From positions 1-64,000 of the forward strand of contig CP081162.1 of NCBI GenBank assembly GCA_025141675.1: DNA of 64,000 nucleotides, given 5' to 3'. This DNA is from Rhodobacteraceae bacterium S2214. GTDB lineage: Bacteria > Pseudomonadota > Alphaproteobacteria > Rhodobacterales > Rhodobacteraceae. This document shows, piece by piece, positions 54,616 through 63,949 of the stretch. The position numbers were made by a program, and so were the translations under genes. The notes under the pieces are model-generated. The model ran no database searches, was not told the origin of the DNA, and worked only from the letters and a program-made list of their open reading frames with translations. The first letter of the stretch is position 1; the number at the start of each line of letters is the position of its first letter.

Positions 54616-55977
54616 ATGAATCGTTTCGTATTGCCGCTGATTTGCGGTACAGCACTTGCTGGGTGCGAACGCTTGGGACCAGAGTATCAGGCCCCGGCGA
54701 TTGAACTACGCAACAATTTTGTCAACGCGGCTCCTGCGACGCTGGAAAACGCGGCAGATCTGGCATGGTGGGATCGTTTGAATGACCCATTACTGACGGG
54801 CCTGATTGCCCGAGGATCATCTCAAAACCTTGATGTGCGCACTGCAATTGAACGCAGCAACGCCGCAGAAGCGGCCCTTGGCCGTGTGGGTTTGAACGCG
54901 CAGCTCACCGGCGGGGTCGAGGCGGCCGTCACACGGCAGAATTTCGATGATGGGCCCACGACGCTGTCCAACTCACGTGCCAGCGGCAGCTACGTTGTTG
55001 ATCTGTTTGGAGAAAATGAAAACCGCCAGACACAAGCGCAAGCAAACCTTGGTGCGGCACAAGCGAACGTCGACGCGGTCCGGCTTGCCTATCTCGCGGA
55101 TATCACTAACGCCTATCTTCAGGCACGCTATCATCAAGAAGCTGCTGCAATCTCACGTATGACAGTGCGTAGCCGCAGACAGACATTGCGACAGATCACG
55201 CAAAGACGCGATGTCGGGGACGCGACAGAATTGGACGTCCAACGCGCGCGGTCTGAGCTCGCCACTTCCGAGGCGACGCTTCCGACGAGGTCCGCGCAAT
55301 TTGAAACGAGCGTCTTTCGCATCGCCACGCTTTTGGCAGAACCTGCACAACCGATAATGACCAAAATGCAGGCCGCCGCGTTCCAGCCGCGCCCTCATGG
55401 CACCAGTCCGGTGGGGCATCCCGCTGATCTAATCCGGAACCGGCCTGATATCCGAGTCGCCGAACAAGACCTGATCGCGGCTACCGCCGCCATCGGCATC
55501 GCAGAGGCGCAATTGCTGCCGTCGATATCATTAAGCGGCACCCTGTCAGCAGGGGCGACAGACGGATGGAGCTTTGGACCAAAGCTCAGCATTCCAATTT
55601 TGAACCGTGGCGCCTTAGAGGCCAACCAACAGATCGCGGAATCGCAAGCGCGCACCGCCGAACTTACATGGCGCGCAACAGTGCTCAAGGCGGTCGAAGA
55701 GGTGCAGATCGCGCTTAGTCTCTCACAGAATTTACAACAAAAGGTGACCTATCTGGAACACGCGCGCGACGCGTCAAAGGCAGTCGTGGACCTGAGCAGG
55801 CGGAGCTACCAAAGCGGCGTTGTCCCATTCACGGACGTGCTAAACGCCGAACGCCAACATGCCGAAAATCAATTGGCAGCGGCGGATGCGCTAAGAGAAT
55901 ACGCAGTCTCTTGGATGGATTTGCAAATCGCAACGGGGCAGGGGGCATCAGCTGTTGCCGCAATGACAACGCAATAA
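54616..55977 (+). CDS. NodT-family outer-membrane efflux lipoprotein
   Basis: Outer-membrane factor of 453 residues (RND/TolC superfamily, NodT type). The lipoprotein signal MNRFVLPLICGTALAGC has lipobox LAGC (Cys17), which fixes ATG 54616. Two OEP repeats of long helices are present ('AAQANVDAVRLAYLADITNAYLQ' split by one Ala; 'NRPDIRVAEQDLIAATAAIGIAEAQLLPSISLSG'; 'YQSGVVPFTDVLNAERQ'). Normally it pairs with an inner-membrane pump and a membrane-fusion protein, neither of which is encoded nearby. It could serve as the exit channel for the type I secreted RTX proteins or an efflux pump encoded elsewhere. Confidence 0.9.
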   Translation: MNRFVLPLICGTALAGCERLGPEYQAPAIELRNNFVNAAPATLENAADLAWWDRLNDPLLTGLIARGSSQNLDVRTAIERSNAAEAALGRVGLNAQLTGGVEAAVTRQNFDDGPTTLSNSRASGSYVVDLFGENENRQTQAQANLGAAQANVDAVRLAYLADITNAYLQARYHQEAAAISRMTVRSRRQTLRQITQRRDVGDATELDVQRARSELATSEATLPTRSAQFETSVFRIATLLAEPAQPIMTKMQAAAFQPRPHGTSPVGHPADLIRNRPDIRVAEQDLIAATAAIGIAEAQLLPSISLSGTLSAGATDGWSFGPKLSIPILNRGALEANQQIAESQARTAELTWRATVLKAVEEVQIALSLSQNLQQKVTYLEHARDASKAVVDLSRRSYQSGVVPFTDVLNAERQHAENQLAAADALREYAVSWMDLQIATGQGASAVAAMTTQ

Positions 55978-56036
55978 TAACGGCGTCTCATGGCGTTCCG
56001 AAATGGCGCGCAGGCCGTTCCTGCGAGTGGTCTGTA

Positions 56037-56309
56037 TCAGTCGTCAGAACGCCGGCGTGAAAGGGCGCGAACTTTGGGTTGGTCAGTGCTAACCGGGCTC
56101 AACTGGGTAGATTTACACTCGGTTTTCAGGCTTGAAACTGAATCTTTGCCCGCAGATGTGAAAATCCAAGCGTCCAACAGAATTACTGGCGCACTCAAAA
56201 TCCAAGCACCTGTCACCCAAATCAGAAGGGATGCGTCAAAATAAAGCCCTAATGCGATAGATAAAGCGATCAATCCGCCAAGAATGCCAAGTGATCGCAC
56301 AAAACGCAT
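56037..56309 (-). CDS. Small two-helix membrane protein, copy 2
   Basis: Predicted protein of 90 residues with two hydrophobic segments; 'GAWILSAPVILLDAWIF' matches the 'AAWLVSGPLVLLDSYLAF' of the protein at 9535-9777, and 'RSLGILGGL' resembles its 'RVLGITGSL'. The C-terminal 35 residues are charged and unrelated. The two paralogues sit at opposite ends of the EPS locus. Function unknown. Confidence 0.6.
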   Translation of the reverse strand: MRFVRSLGILGGLIALSIALGLYFDASLLIWVTGAWILSAPVILLDAWIFTSAGKDSVSSLKTECKSTQLSPVSTDQPKVRALSRRRSDD

Positions 56310-56609
56310 ATATTCTTGTCTCTATCATTGTAGGTTCCAGCCCAGTCGCCAGATCCTGCGGCTTTATCGCCAAAAACCTTTATTGGTTAGGAACGTAGCG
56401 CTACAGGGATGTTTGCCAAGATGCAACTGCGTCAACATAATAGTCTAGGCGGTTTCGACGGAATTTTCCCGACAAAGTGCCTGTCCAACGCGCATCACCG
56501 CAGATATCCAATACGGCAGACATCGTAGGGTGAGTTAGGTCCTGACCTGCCCCCCGAAATCTCCCTCATTTTAATGTAGAGTTTGCCCAGCCTTCGAAGG
56601 AGCAAACAA

Positions 56610-56874
56610 ATGCGACAGAGGCGCTTTACCGAAGCCCCGATGATTGGAATGATGCAAAGAGCAAGCAGCTGGGATGCCGACGGCAGTGGTGTGTCGCAGG
56701 CATGGCCTCAGCCGCGCGTCATTCTACAAGTTCAAAGCCAAATACGGCGGTATGAACGTGTCTGATACCCACCGCCTTAAATCGCTGGAAGGCGAGAACG
56801 CTAAGCTGAAGCGTCTGCTGGCCGACACAATGTTGGATAATGTTGTCCTGAAAGATCTGCTGGGAAAGAACTGA
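56610..56874 (+). pseudogene. IS3 orfA, frameshifted
   Basis: It starts 'MRQRRFTEAPMIGMMQR', the common IS3 orfA opening, then shifts frame near 56655 to continue as 'MPTAVVCRRHGLSRASFYKF' and 'LKRLLADTMLDNVVLKDLLG', the leucine-zipper end of orfA. One small deletion explains it. Confidence 0.8.
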
Positions 56875-56885
56875 CGACGCCGAAT

Positions 56886-57765
56886 GTGCGATGGGCTGCA
56901 GTACTCAGGGCGATGCAGGAACATGATAACTCACAACGTCGTGCGTGTAGGCTTGTCGGTGTCGATCCGAAGACCGTCGAGCGCGACCGGCCACCGGACA
57001 ATCCAAAAGTTCGCGAAGAGATGAATGCGATTGCCAGCAAGCGGCGTCGGTTCGGTTATCGCCGGATCGGCGTGCTGTTAGAGCGCAAGGGAATGATCAT
57101 GAACCACGAAAACTGTACCGCATCGTCACCGAGGAAAAGCTGGGCGTCAGGCGGCGAAGAGGTCGCAAGCATGCGCGTAGATCACGAACACCCATGCCGG
57201 AGGCTTTGCGACCTAGTGAGCGTTGGTCGTTAGATTTTGTGTCTGACACGTTTGGCGCGTGCCGTAAGTGCCGCATGTTGGCAGTGAACGACGATTGCTG
57301 CCGCGAGAACCTGTGCTTGGTGGCCGACACCAGCATCTCTGGTGCGCGGGTGGCACGGGAGCTGGATGCGCTTGTGCGTGTCTATGGGAAGCCGGCTTGT
57401 ATTGTCACTGATAACGGCACGGAGTTCACCAGTCGCGCGACCCTAAAGTGAGCCGGTGATAACGGCGTTGATTGGCATTACATCGAGCCCGGAAAGCCCC
57501 AGCAGAACGGATTTATCGAAAGCTTGAATGGCAGCCTGCGGGATGAGCTGCTGAACGAGGAGATATTCGACACATTGGATGATGCCCGCCGCAAACTGTC
57601 CCTTTGGCGATACGACTACAACAACTTCAGACCACACTCATCGCTGGGAAACCAAACACCGGCTGAAGCGCGCTGAGCGCTTGAACAATTTGAGGGCTCC
57701 GCGCACGACGCGCTTGCCCAAACAGACGACGGAGAATATGAAATCCAGACCTGCAAACTCTACAT
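56886..57765 (+). pseudogene. IS3 orfB transposase, broken
   Basis: The DDE catalytic residues are still visible: Asp in 'RWSLDFVSDTF', Asp in 'ACIVTDNGTEFTSR' and Glu in '[18 protein letters not shown]'. The frame shifts near 57105. An in-frame TGA stands at 57449 where the family has Trp after 'LK', and another TGA is at 57674 in 'PAEAR*ALEQFEGSA'. Not functional. Confidence 0.85.
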
Positions 57766-57843
57766 TAAAATGAGGGAGCCTCGGGGGGCAGTTCACAGCT
57801 GCGATTTTAACCTTGGGGAATTCAGCGCAATTGCCACAAACGC

Positions 57844-58860
57844 TCATTTAGCAGGCCTTTGCCGCGGAGTGGGGGCCGTGTGAGTCCAAATCAACGTGCC
57901 ATGTGAGATGGCTGGCCCGATAAATTCTTCACCACTGTGGAGTTGATCAGGTCGCATTTGCCACCCGCCGTAGACATCAGACACGCGGTTCTCCAATAAC
58001 CCGGCCAAACTCGCAGACGGGGCGACACCGCTGGTTGCGATGATCGCGTCCAAAATGGTTTGTCTGCGCCAAACCGCATGAAGATCATCGGTTTGGGTCG
58101 AACCCGCTTTGGCTGAGAGGCTGCGTTCAAAATCATCATAGATCGTCTGGATTTGATCGGCTGGTTGCCCCGCAAAATGACCCGCATGCGCAATCCGGAA
58201 CAGGATTTCACTACTGACGATACCTGACGCAGAAAAGGCATAGGTGTCGTAGAAGCTGCGCGCATTGGTACCTTGTGGTGTCTTTGCCTCGCGCCAGGGA
58301 TCAGCGCCGAAGTCCAACAGCATGAGCATGCCTTCCAGGTTATCCGGGGAATGTAGCAAGGCCAAGTGGCCGCTGTTGTCTCTGAAATATTGGGCGTCGG
58401 GGTCGCCGCCGTTTTCGAGATAGAGCTGCAAGAACGGGATACTGGGCGTGTAGTCCGCGAAAGGAACGGCGCGACGGCCTTGCCTCATATCAAGCGCATT
58501 AAAGACCATCAAATCGCGTGCATATCGCACATTAGCGCCTGCAGCGACGAGGGCTTGGGCGGCCGGAAAGTTTTCTTGCAAAAGCGTATCGTTTAACAGG
58601 ATAGATGAGGCGCGGTCAGGAGGGCCGTAGGCCGTGTTCAAGGCATCGTTGCCTACAGAATCTAGCAAGGTTTTGGCAGGCACCTGACCGGCGTGAATGT
58701 CGGCCGCAATTTTTTGAACTTCAAGGGAAGCGTTTGGATAGGCGGCCTGAATTTCTGATGGGATCGACATCGCTTGCCTGTCCTGTGCAGAAAAAGAATA
58801 GACAATGGCTAACGCTACTGCGCACCCAATAATGCCTGCGATGATGAGGCGACGCATCAT
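57844..58860 (-). CDS. Ankyrin-like membrane-anchored protein of the VgrG cluster
   Basis: Protein of 338 residues with an N-terminal membrane anchor or signal ('LIIAGIIGCAVALAIVYSF'). The middle contains ankyrin-type turns: 'AAQALVAAGANVRYARD', 'LQLYLENGGDPDAQY' and 'GMLMLLDFGADPWREAKTP'. It starts one base after the vgrG remnant's stop, on the same strand. Ankyrin-type proteins often occur as immunity or accessory proteins beside VgrG effectors. That role is an inference from position. Confidence 0.65.
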   Translation of the reverse strand: MMRRLIIAGIIGCAVALAIVYSFSAQDRQAMSIPSEIQAAYPNASLEVQKIAADIHAGQVPAKTLLDSVGNDALNTAYGPPDRASSILLNDTLLQENFPAAQALVAAGANVRYARDLMVFNALDMRQGRRAVPFADYTPSIPFLQLYLENGGDPDAQYFRDNSGHLALLHSPDNLEGMLMLLDFGADPWREAKTPQGTNARSFYDTYAFSASGIVSSEILFRIAHAGHFAGQPADQIQTIYDDFERSLSAKAGSTQTDDLHAVWRRQTILDAIIATSGVAPSASLAGLLENRVSDVYGGWQMRPDQLHSGEEFIGPAISHGTLIWTHTAPTPRQRPAK

Positions 58861-58861
58861 G

Positions 58862-59502
58862 CTAGGTAATCTTGACCTTATCGGCCAAGAGCTCGGCCAG
58901 ATCGCTCGCGACGTTGAAAATCTTTTTGCCGTTCACTCGGATATTTCCATCGCTTGTCATTGTCAGTTGAGTAGGTCCGCAGGTGAGACGGATTTCTTGA
59001 TCGGCCTCGATGTGAATATTCTTCTTGGCGAAAAGATCGTAAGAGGTCCCGACATTCGTCGATTTGCGTTCACCGACTTATTCAGAGTGCGACTCACCTA
59101 CCGTTTGCACCTTACTGCGTTCGACCGAGACCGTGAGGTTACCTTGTCCGCGCGGCCCCTCGCCTGGTCGTCCAATTTGGTTTGCGCGGGGTCCCAGTGG
59201 AAGTGCACCACGATCCCGCCGTATTCGTCGCAATCGATTTCGCCTTCGCCAACCATGACCGCCGTTTGCGGGCCTTGCACGGTGCCGTGGGTTTTGTCCG
59301 CGATCTTGGTTAACGCACAAGCGTGCGACGTCTTTGCCGGGACCTTGTGCGAGGTGATCGGTCTTGGCCAATGCTTCGATGCGGGAAGTGAATAACTCGT
59401 TGAGATGTTCTTCTCCGTCAAAGCGTAACAGGTTAAACACATCCTGCCCAAGAATTGTGGACAACGAACCCATACGGTCATTTTGCTTGAAGATGGCGTT
59501 CA
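58862..59502 (-). pseudogene. vgrG: vgrG (type VI secretion spike), deleted and frameshifted
   Basis: The pieces are in order but in different frames. The N-terminus 'MNAIFKQNDRMGSLSTILG' and 'LLRFDGEEHLNELF' (the VgrG opening) is followed by the gp5/OB segment 'QGPQTAVMVGEGEIDCDEYG' and 'VHFHWDP', then the C-terminal beta-spike: 'ADQEIRLTCGPTQLTMTSDG' and 'NIRVNGKKIFNVASDL' to TAG at 58862. VgrG proteins are normally 600-700 residues; about 640 bases remain, so roughly 1.2-1.4 kb of the middle is missing, besides frameshifts and a stop near 59080. Its flanking genes on both sides are intact. Confidence 0.85.
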
Positions 59503-59603
59503 TGTCGCTGATCAATCCCAGCACTTCGTTACCAGCACCACAATAGGAGATGATCCTCGATTGGCAACTATTGGTTGATAACCTTGCGCAAAACACGCGT
59601 CGG

Positions 59604-60563
59604 TTAGGCGAAACGGTTAAGGTACCCGTCGACGACCGCGGCGCGGGCAGGGTCGTAGGATGGGATCCCGCCCAACGTGCTGGATCGCAACATGTCACGG
59701 CTGGTAAATGCGGGGGCGAGGTAGGCGTAGGCGTCTTTGTAGGCCGTGATGTCTTCGTTCGCGTCAACGTCGCCCCAGATCGGGGCGGGACCTGCGGTGA
59801 CGATCCGCATGTTGGACAGGTCTTCGATGGTTAAGCTCGGGGCAGGGGCGGCGGTGATGCGATCTGTAAACATATGACCGACGTAGGTGCGCCAGCCGAG
59901 TTCGGTGATGCCCGCTTGGTAGGGGCCTTTGTTCTGTTCCCAAACCTTGTTCCATTGCGTACAAGCTGGATTGCCCATCCATTCGCCCAATGTAGCAGTA
60001 TGGAAGCGGGTCGATACGTTGGGCAGATTTCTATCAGCCAATCCGCTGATCGGGGATTTGAAGAACCCAAACCCTTGATATCCCGCCATCAATTTGGCCG
60101 ATCGCAAGGCGTGATCGCTGGCCTGCGCAAAGGTATCGCGGTTGGGATGATCGTGCGGAACTGCAATGTCGATCACGATGAAGGTCGGATAAACCTGCGT
60201 GATGCTGAGGAAAGGCACTGCTGGTTTCCCGATCGCATTCGTGTCGGGACCATACAGACGCATTCCGGTATGGGTATTGAAACCGTTCGCGATCACCTCT
60301 CTCATCCGCTTCAATTTCGTGGCTGTGGGTTTCACCAGTTTCGGCGTCCACCGTGATTTACCGGACGTCGCGGCATAAGCGACGTCGGGACCGAAGTTGT
60401 CCAAGAACGCCTCGAACAGATCAGACGCGCAGGTCTTGTTCGCATCATCCGACAAAGCCCCATCTAGCGCCGCACAAACGCGCAACGCAGGCATCGCGAT
60501 GGGAGTTGGCGTCGTCAGGTGGTGGGAAAAGAGGGTGATGGTCATGTCTGTGCGATCGGTCAA
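59604..60563 (-). CDS. Type VI immunity-family-like protein (DUF3396-like)
   Basis: Soluble protein of 319 residues. Central 'HTGMRLYGPDTN', 'PTFIVIDIAVPH', 'ITELGWRTYVGHMFTDRI' and late 'IWGDVDANEDITAYKDAYAYLAPAF' (two pieces) are reminiscent of the DUF3396 type VI immunity family; I am not certain of the family. ATG 60563 overlaps the upstream gene's stop by four bases. It stands between the 388-residue periplasmic protein and the vgrG remnant. A role in protecting against the cluster's own effector is the simplest reading. Confidence 0.55.
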   Translation of the reverse strand: MTDRTDMTITLFSHHLTTPTPIAMPALRVCAALDGALSDDANKTCASDLFEAFLDNFGPDVAYAATSGKSRWTPKLVKPTATKLKRMREVIANGFNTHTGMRLYGPDTNAIGKPAVPFLSITQVYPTFIVIDIAVPHDHPNRDTFAQASDHALRSAKLMAGYQGFGFFKSPISGLADRNLPNVSTRFHTATLGEWMGNPACTQWNKVWEQNKGPYQAGITELGWRTYVGHMFTDRITAAPAPSLTIEDLSNMRIVTAGPAPIWGDVDANEDITAYKDAYAYLAPAFTSRDMLRSSTLGGIPSYDPARAAVVDGYLNRFA

Positions 60564-61726
60564 CGCTGCGCATATCCAGCTCTAGTTTCAAGTTCTTCTA
60601 CCAAATTGCAAATACTGAGTAGACCTTTCATGGCCCCACCAGCTTCACGTGGTTGCGTATAATGGCGATCCCATGCGCGTGTAGAATGATAGCCTGCATA
60701 GCTGAATGGTTCATCGACAAGGCGTTCCAATCCCCAAGCAAGCCGTTCCTGGCGAACTGGGTCAACTAGTAAATCGCCTCCGAATTCGGGTGGACCGAGG
60801 GCCGCATAAAGCCCCTCAAAGACGACCTGTGATTGCGTGGGGGTATATTGGCGTTTCGGTGTCTCTAAATTGGAAAAGCACTCTCCCACTTGGTTTGCTC
60901 TGATGGCCGCGTATTGGCTTTGGAAGTTCATATGCAATTCCAAGTTGAATTTGCGATCCGACCAAGGCGTATCAGACGGTATGCTGAGATCTGTGTGTGT
61001 AGTCAGCTCCGCTCGGACGAGTGTGCCATCCGGTTGAATCCAAGCTCCTAAAACTGGTCGCCCAATCATCTCCAGGGCCTGAATGTTGTCGGATGTGTAG
61101 GCATCCGTGGTTTGGTCTATGTAAGTTTCAACGATGTCACGGCGCGAGATGTTGCCTGCGGGATCAAATATCGCCTGATGCGGACAAGGGGTGGTGACCT
61201 TTACATCGGGAAAGCGGTTTTTGTAGCAATGCCCTTTGAAGGGGATCCATTCAAAGCCATCCAGCAAATCTATGATCTCAAGGATAGGAGCAATATCTTC
61301 TTGCGGCGTCGTCGCAACAGCATTCGACATGTCCGTCATGTCGGGACGTTTATTTGGCGTGACCGCTGCGAAGTTATAGTAACGTAGATCAAATTCTTGA
61401 ACGATAGATCCAGATACATACAGATCGCCGTAGATTGGGAAATATGGAATGGTCGCCGTTTCTTCCCCATCGCGCAGCCGGATCAACGTGTAGCCATCGC
61501 GTTCATTCATGAATGATGTCAGCAGAATTTGAGCGTAGGTATCATAGGGTGACAAAAAGAGGTCATCCAACGCATAAGTCGACTTATCAAGATTTTCAGC
61601 CAGATGTGTTTTCAGATCGACGTCAAGAACCGGTATGTCGCGGGTCGTATTCGCCCAAGCAAAACCAGCTACACCAGCAATCAAAATGCCGGTTGTCACG
61701 GCGATGGTCTTAGCCTTGTGAATCAT
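60560..61726 (-). CDS. Periplasmic protein of unknown function in the type VI cluster
   Basis: Protein of 388 residues with a signal peptide (MIHKAKTIAVTTGILIAGVA then GFAWA). I do not recognise a family. It has aromatic 'YFPIYGDLYVSGSIVQEFDL', a 'FKGHCYKNRFPDVKVTTPCP' segment with two cysteines that could form a disulfide, and a helical C-terminus. ATG 61726 overlaps the upstream gene's stop in ATGA; an open frame continues to 61849 but is unlikely. It could be an immunity protein acting in the periplasm. Confidence 0.6.
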   Translation of the reverse strand: MIHKAKTIAVTTGILIAGVAGFAWANTTRDIPVLDVDLKTHLAENLDKSTYALDDLFLSPYDTYAQILLTSFMNERDGYTLIRLRDGEETATIPYFPIYGDLYVSGSIVQEFDLRYYNFAAVTPNKRPDMTDMSNAVATTPQEDIAPILEIIDLLDGFEWIPFKGHCYKNRFPDVKVTTPCPHQAIFDPAGNISRRDIVETYIDQTTDAYTSDNIQALEMIGRPVLGAWIQPDGTLVRAELTTHTDLSIPSDTPWSDRKFNLELHMNFQSQYAAIRANQVGECFSNLETPKRQYTPTQSQVVFEGLYAALGPPEFGGDLLVDPVRQERLAWGLERLVDEPFSYAGYHSTRAWDRHYTQPREAGGAMKGLLSICNLVEELETRAGYAQR

Positions 61727-63024
61727 CCAGCGCTCCTGATGCGGCCCAAATCTGCGTATAGAAGTTGTTGCAGGTCGGGCGGCCCGTCTATCATGTCGTG
61801 GTCGGGACCAGCACTTTCGAACAGGGTCTGCGGTTGATATGCAGGCCAATTAAACTCATTCTGTTCGGCCTTGACCCAGTGGAGAACAACCTCTTGGAAC
61901 CAAGGGGTGCGAACATTTGGGTTTGTGAAGTCTTCGCCATGATCCTCTGGTTTGAACGAGTACATCAAGGGTTGTTCTCGGAACGGCACACCGCGCTGCG
62001 TCAGAAAGTGAGCTTCTTTAGAGAACGAGAATTGTGCCCGAATGCCGTTAAACCGCGGCGATGTTCCGTAGCCAGAGCTGCCGCCTAGCTGAACGGACTC
62101 CAATGCGTTCATGAAATTCTTGAAGTCAGAATTGGACCCCAGTGATGACGCTACATGACCCGGCACCGCAGGGCCAAGTGTATACATAAAGTTTTGCAAA
62201 ATATTGCGTTGTTCGTGGTCAACGATTTTCATGCTTCCGGGAATATCTCCGGCAGCGAGAGCCCGCAGTCCTGCTCGCAGATAGCCACCTTCTTCCGATC
62301 CAAAACTGCCATTTGGTGCAAAAGTATGGTGGTCGTGCGCGTGGTTGGCACGCACGTATTCCACAAACCGTTCAAAGCACTCCATAAACTCGTCAACGCG
62401 ACCGTCACGGAAGTAGTTGAAGCGTTGTTCGTGCATTTGGCAGAACCATAGAACTGCCCCCAAGTCGGTATAGATTGAGAGGTTTCCGTAGACGAGCCGT
62501 CGTAGGCCTGCACGTGTTGCTTCGTATCCGACGCCTGTCATGACGCTGGCAACCAGTTCTTGAAAATCGAGCGTCGGACCTGCCCAATCAGGCGAAATTT
62601 CTGTCCCGTCGGGCATGATGAGGTCCGCCGGGCCGCGTTGCCTGGTGCTTCCCCAAGCCTCAAGCGTTTCAGCTGCAAGATCTAAGGCGTAGCCAATGTG
62701 TGTTGACCCAAAAGCCGCCCCACCTGCAAATTTTAGCCGCTTCGCTTCGCCCAAAGGCTGAAGATAAATCTTTGCGTAATCCGCTGAAATAGCCATGTTT
62801 CGACGTCGAAATGACCGGAAGTCCTCGACCCGGCAGACGTCGTCGTAGCACATATCTTTAACGCGCATGACCTTGGCCATGACCTGTGCGAACAGCAACT
62901 CGCACTCGCATTCGTGGCATCCAGCAGCGACAATTCCGCCTGCAGGTGTTTGGGCGGAAAACGGGTTCGTACCCCCGCCGCCAGTGTCAGCTTGTTGGTA
63001 GACCGGTTGAGGAAAACTAAACAT
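61723..63024 (-). CDS. Candidate type VI effector of unknown family
   Basis: Protein of 433 residues encoded directly after the DUF4123 adaptor, the place where cargo effectors usually sit. Its N-terminus has 'GGIVAAGCHECECELLFAQV', a Cys-His-Cys-Cys cluster, and the middle has 'NHAHDHHTFAPNGSFG', a His-rich segment that could bind metal or be catalytic. No known effector domain is recognised and there is no signal peptide. It overlaps the adaptor gene by eight bases and the next gene by four, so the three are co-translated. Confidence 0.6.
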   Translation of the reverse strand: MFSFPQPVYQQADTGGGGTNPFSAQTPAGGIVAAGCHECECELLFAQVMAKVMRVKDMCYDDVCRVEDFRSFRRRNMAISADYAKIYLQPLGEAKRLKFAGGAAFGSTHIGYALDLAAETLEAWGSTRQRGPADLIMPDGTEISPDWAGPTLDFQELVASVMTGVGYEATRAGLRRLVYGNLSIYTDLGAVLWFCQMHEQRFNYFRDGRVDEFMECFERFVEYVRANHAHDHHTFAPNGSFGSEEGGYLRAGLRALAAGDIPGSMKIVDHEQRNILQNFMYTLGPAVPGHVASSLGSNSDFKNFMNALESVQLGGSSGYGTSPRFNGIRAQFSFSKEAHFLTQRGVPFREQPLMYSFKPEDHGEDFTNPNVRTPWFQEVVLHWVKAEQNEFNWPAYQPQTLFESAGPDHDMIDGPPDLQQLLYADLGRIRSAG

Positions 63025-63949
63025 GGCCGTACCTATTCTTGCGTGCCTCTTCGTGGACTACACTTAACACGTGTCCTAAATTTGGCGTGTTCGCCATATC
63101 ATAACGGGTTTCGGCGGGTTCGCCAAATAGCCAGCTTGCAGCGACGTAGTCGGCAATTGATTGTTCATCTGTTAACCCCAGAACCGAGCGGGCCCGCAAA
63201 ATACCTTGGTATGCGATCTCGTCCATTTCATGACGGGGCGGGGCGTGTTGATAGTCTTGCGTGATCCAAGTGCTGAGACGCGTCGCGAACTGACGCAGCG
63301 ATACATCGCCCAGTGCGGCGATATCCGCATCGCGCAGCGCGAAAGCCGTTTGTGGCAGATCTTTTTGCAGTATTTGTGCCGGAAAGACCGTTGCTGTCTT
63401 TTGAGAAGGGTCACAAGTTAAAAACGGTCCGATACTCAGTAAGCGCGCGATCGTAGTCGGGTCGCCGTTATGCAACAAACCAGTGAGATAGGGAGCCTCC
63501 CAAAAGCGGAAATAATACCACTTCCCTTTTGGGTCTCGGACTTTGGTGAATTTGCGAAAATGTGCCCAGATGACGTCAAATTGCGCGTCTGAGCGCAGGT
63601 AGATGCCCTGTACCATATCCCACAAGTGCCACGGAGCATCGGACGCCGTAAACAAGTTACGCGTGAAGTCGTTGTCGCCTTTAATTTGGATCAGCCACGG
63701 GGCCACGTCTTTATATTCATCATAAGCCGCCCCTTTGAACAGGCAACGATGTGGCAATCCGGAACCTACCAGCATTTCGGCCAAGTTGGTGACCTTGGCC
63801 GCGTCGATGATGGCGTAAGTAGGGATATCTGCAGGTTCTAGCAGTGGACGTAACAAAGCGTCGGGAACCGTTTTCGGGGCCACTGCCCCAAATTGGGTTT
63901 CAAGCGGGGTGACGCCTTCGATCAGCGTTATGGGGCCTTGGCCTGCCAA
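63017..63949 (-). CDS. DUF4123 type VI adaptor/chaperone protein
   Basis: Protein of 310 residues matching DUF4123 (Tap/TEC), which loads specific effectors on VgrG. It has 'TYAIIDAAKVTNLAEMLVGS', 'HRCLFKGAAYDEYKDVAPWL', 'NDFTRNLFTASDAPWHLWD', 'GIYLRSDAQFDVIWAHFRKF' and 'KGKWYYFRFWEAPYLTGLL'. The start is uncertain: the only candidate in frame before the conserved part is TTG 63949, and a TGA stands two codons upstream. A lesion further upstream is therefore possible. It is first in the minus-strand cluster. Confidence 0.8.
   Translation of the reverse strand: MAGQGPITLIEGVTPLETQFGAVAPKTVPDALLRPLLEPADIPTYAIIDAAKVTNLAEMLVGSGLPHRCLFKGAAYDEYKDVAPWLIQIKGDNDFTRNLFTASDAPWHLWDMVQGIYLRSDAQFDVIWAHFRKFTKVRDPKGKWYYFRFWEAPYLTGLLHNGDPTTIARLLSIGPFLTCDPSQKTATVFPAQILQKDLPQTAFALRDADIAALGDVSLRQFATRLSTWITQDYQHAPPRHEMDEIAYQGILRARSVLGLTDEQSIADYVAASWLFGEPAETRYDMANTPNLGHVLSVVHEEARKNRYGHV

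Larger units (their letters stand above)
56543..57796 (+). mobile_element. IS3-family insertion sequence, inactive
   Basis: About 1.25 kb with imperfect terminal inverted repeats of about 42 bp. The left end starts TGACCTGCCCCCCGA and the right end, read inwards, starts TGAACTGCCCCCCGA; both continue with CTCCCTCATTTTAATG. Inside are remains of orfA and orfB in the IS407-like arrangement. Target-site duplication is not visible (flanks GTCC and CAGC). The element is dead because both frames carry lesions. Confidence 0.85.

Noticed and set aside
56543..57796. Intact transposase that could still mobilise the EPS locus
   Set aside because: orfA and orfB both carry frameshifts and orfB has two premature TGA codons; no second copy of the element lies in the window.
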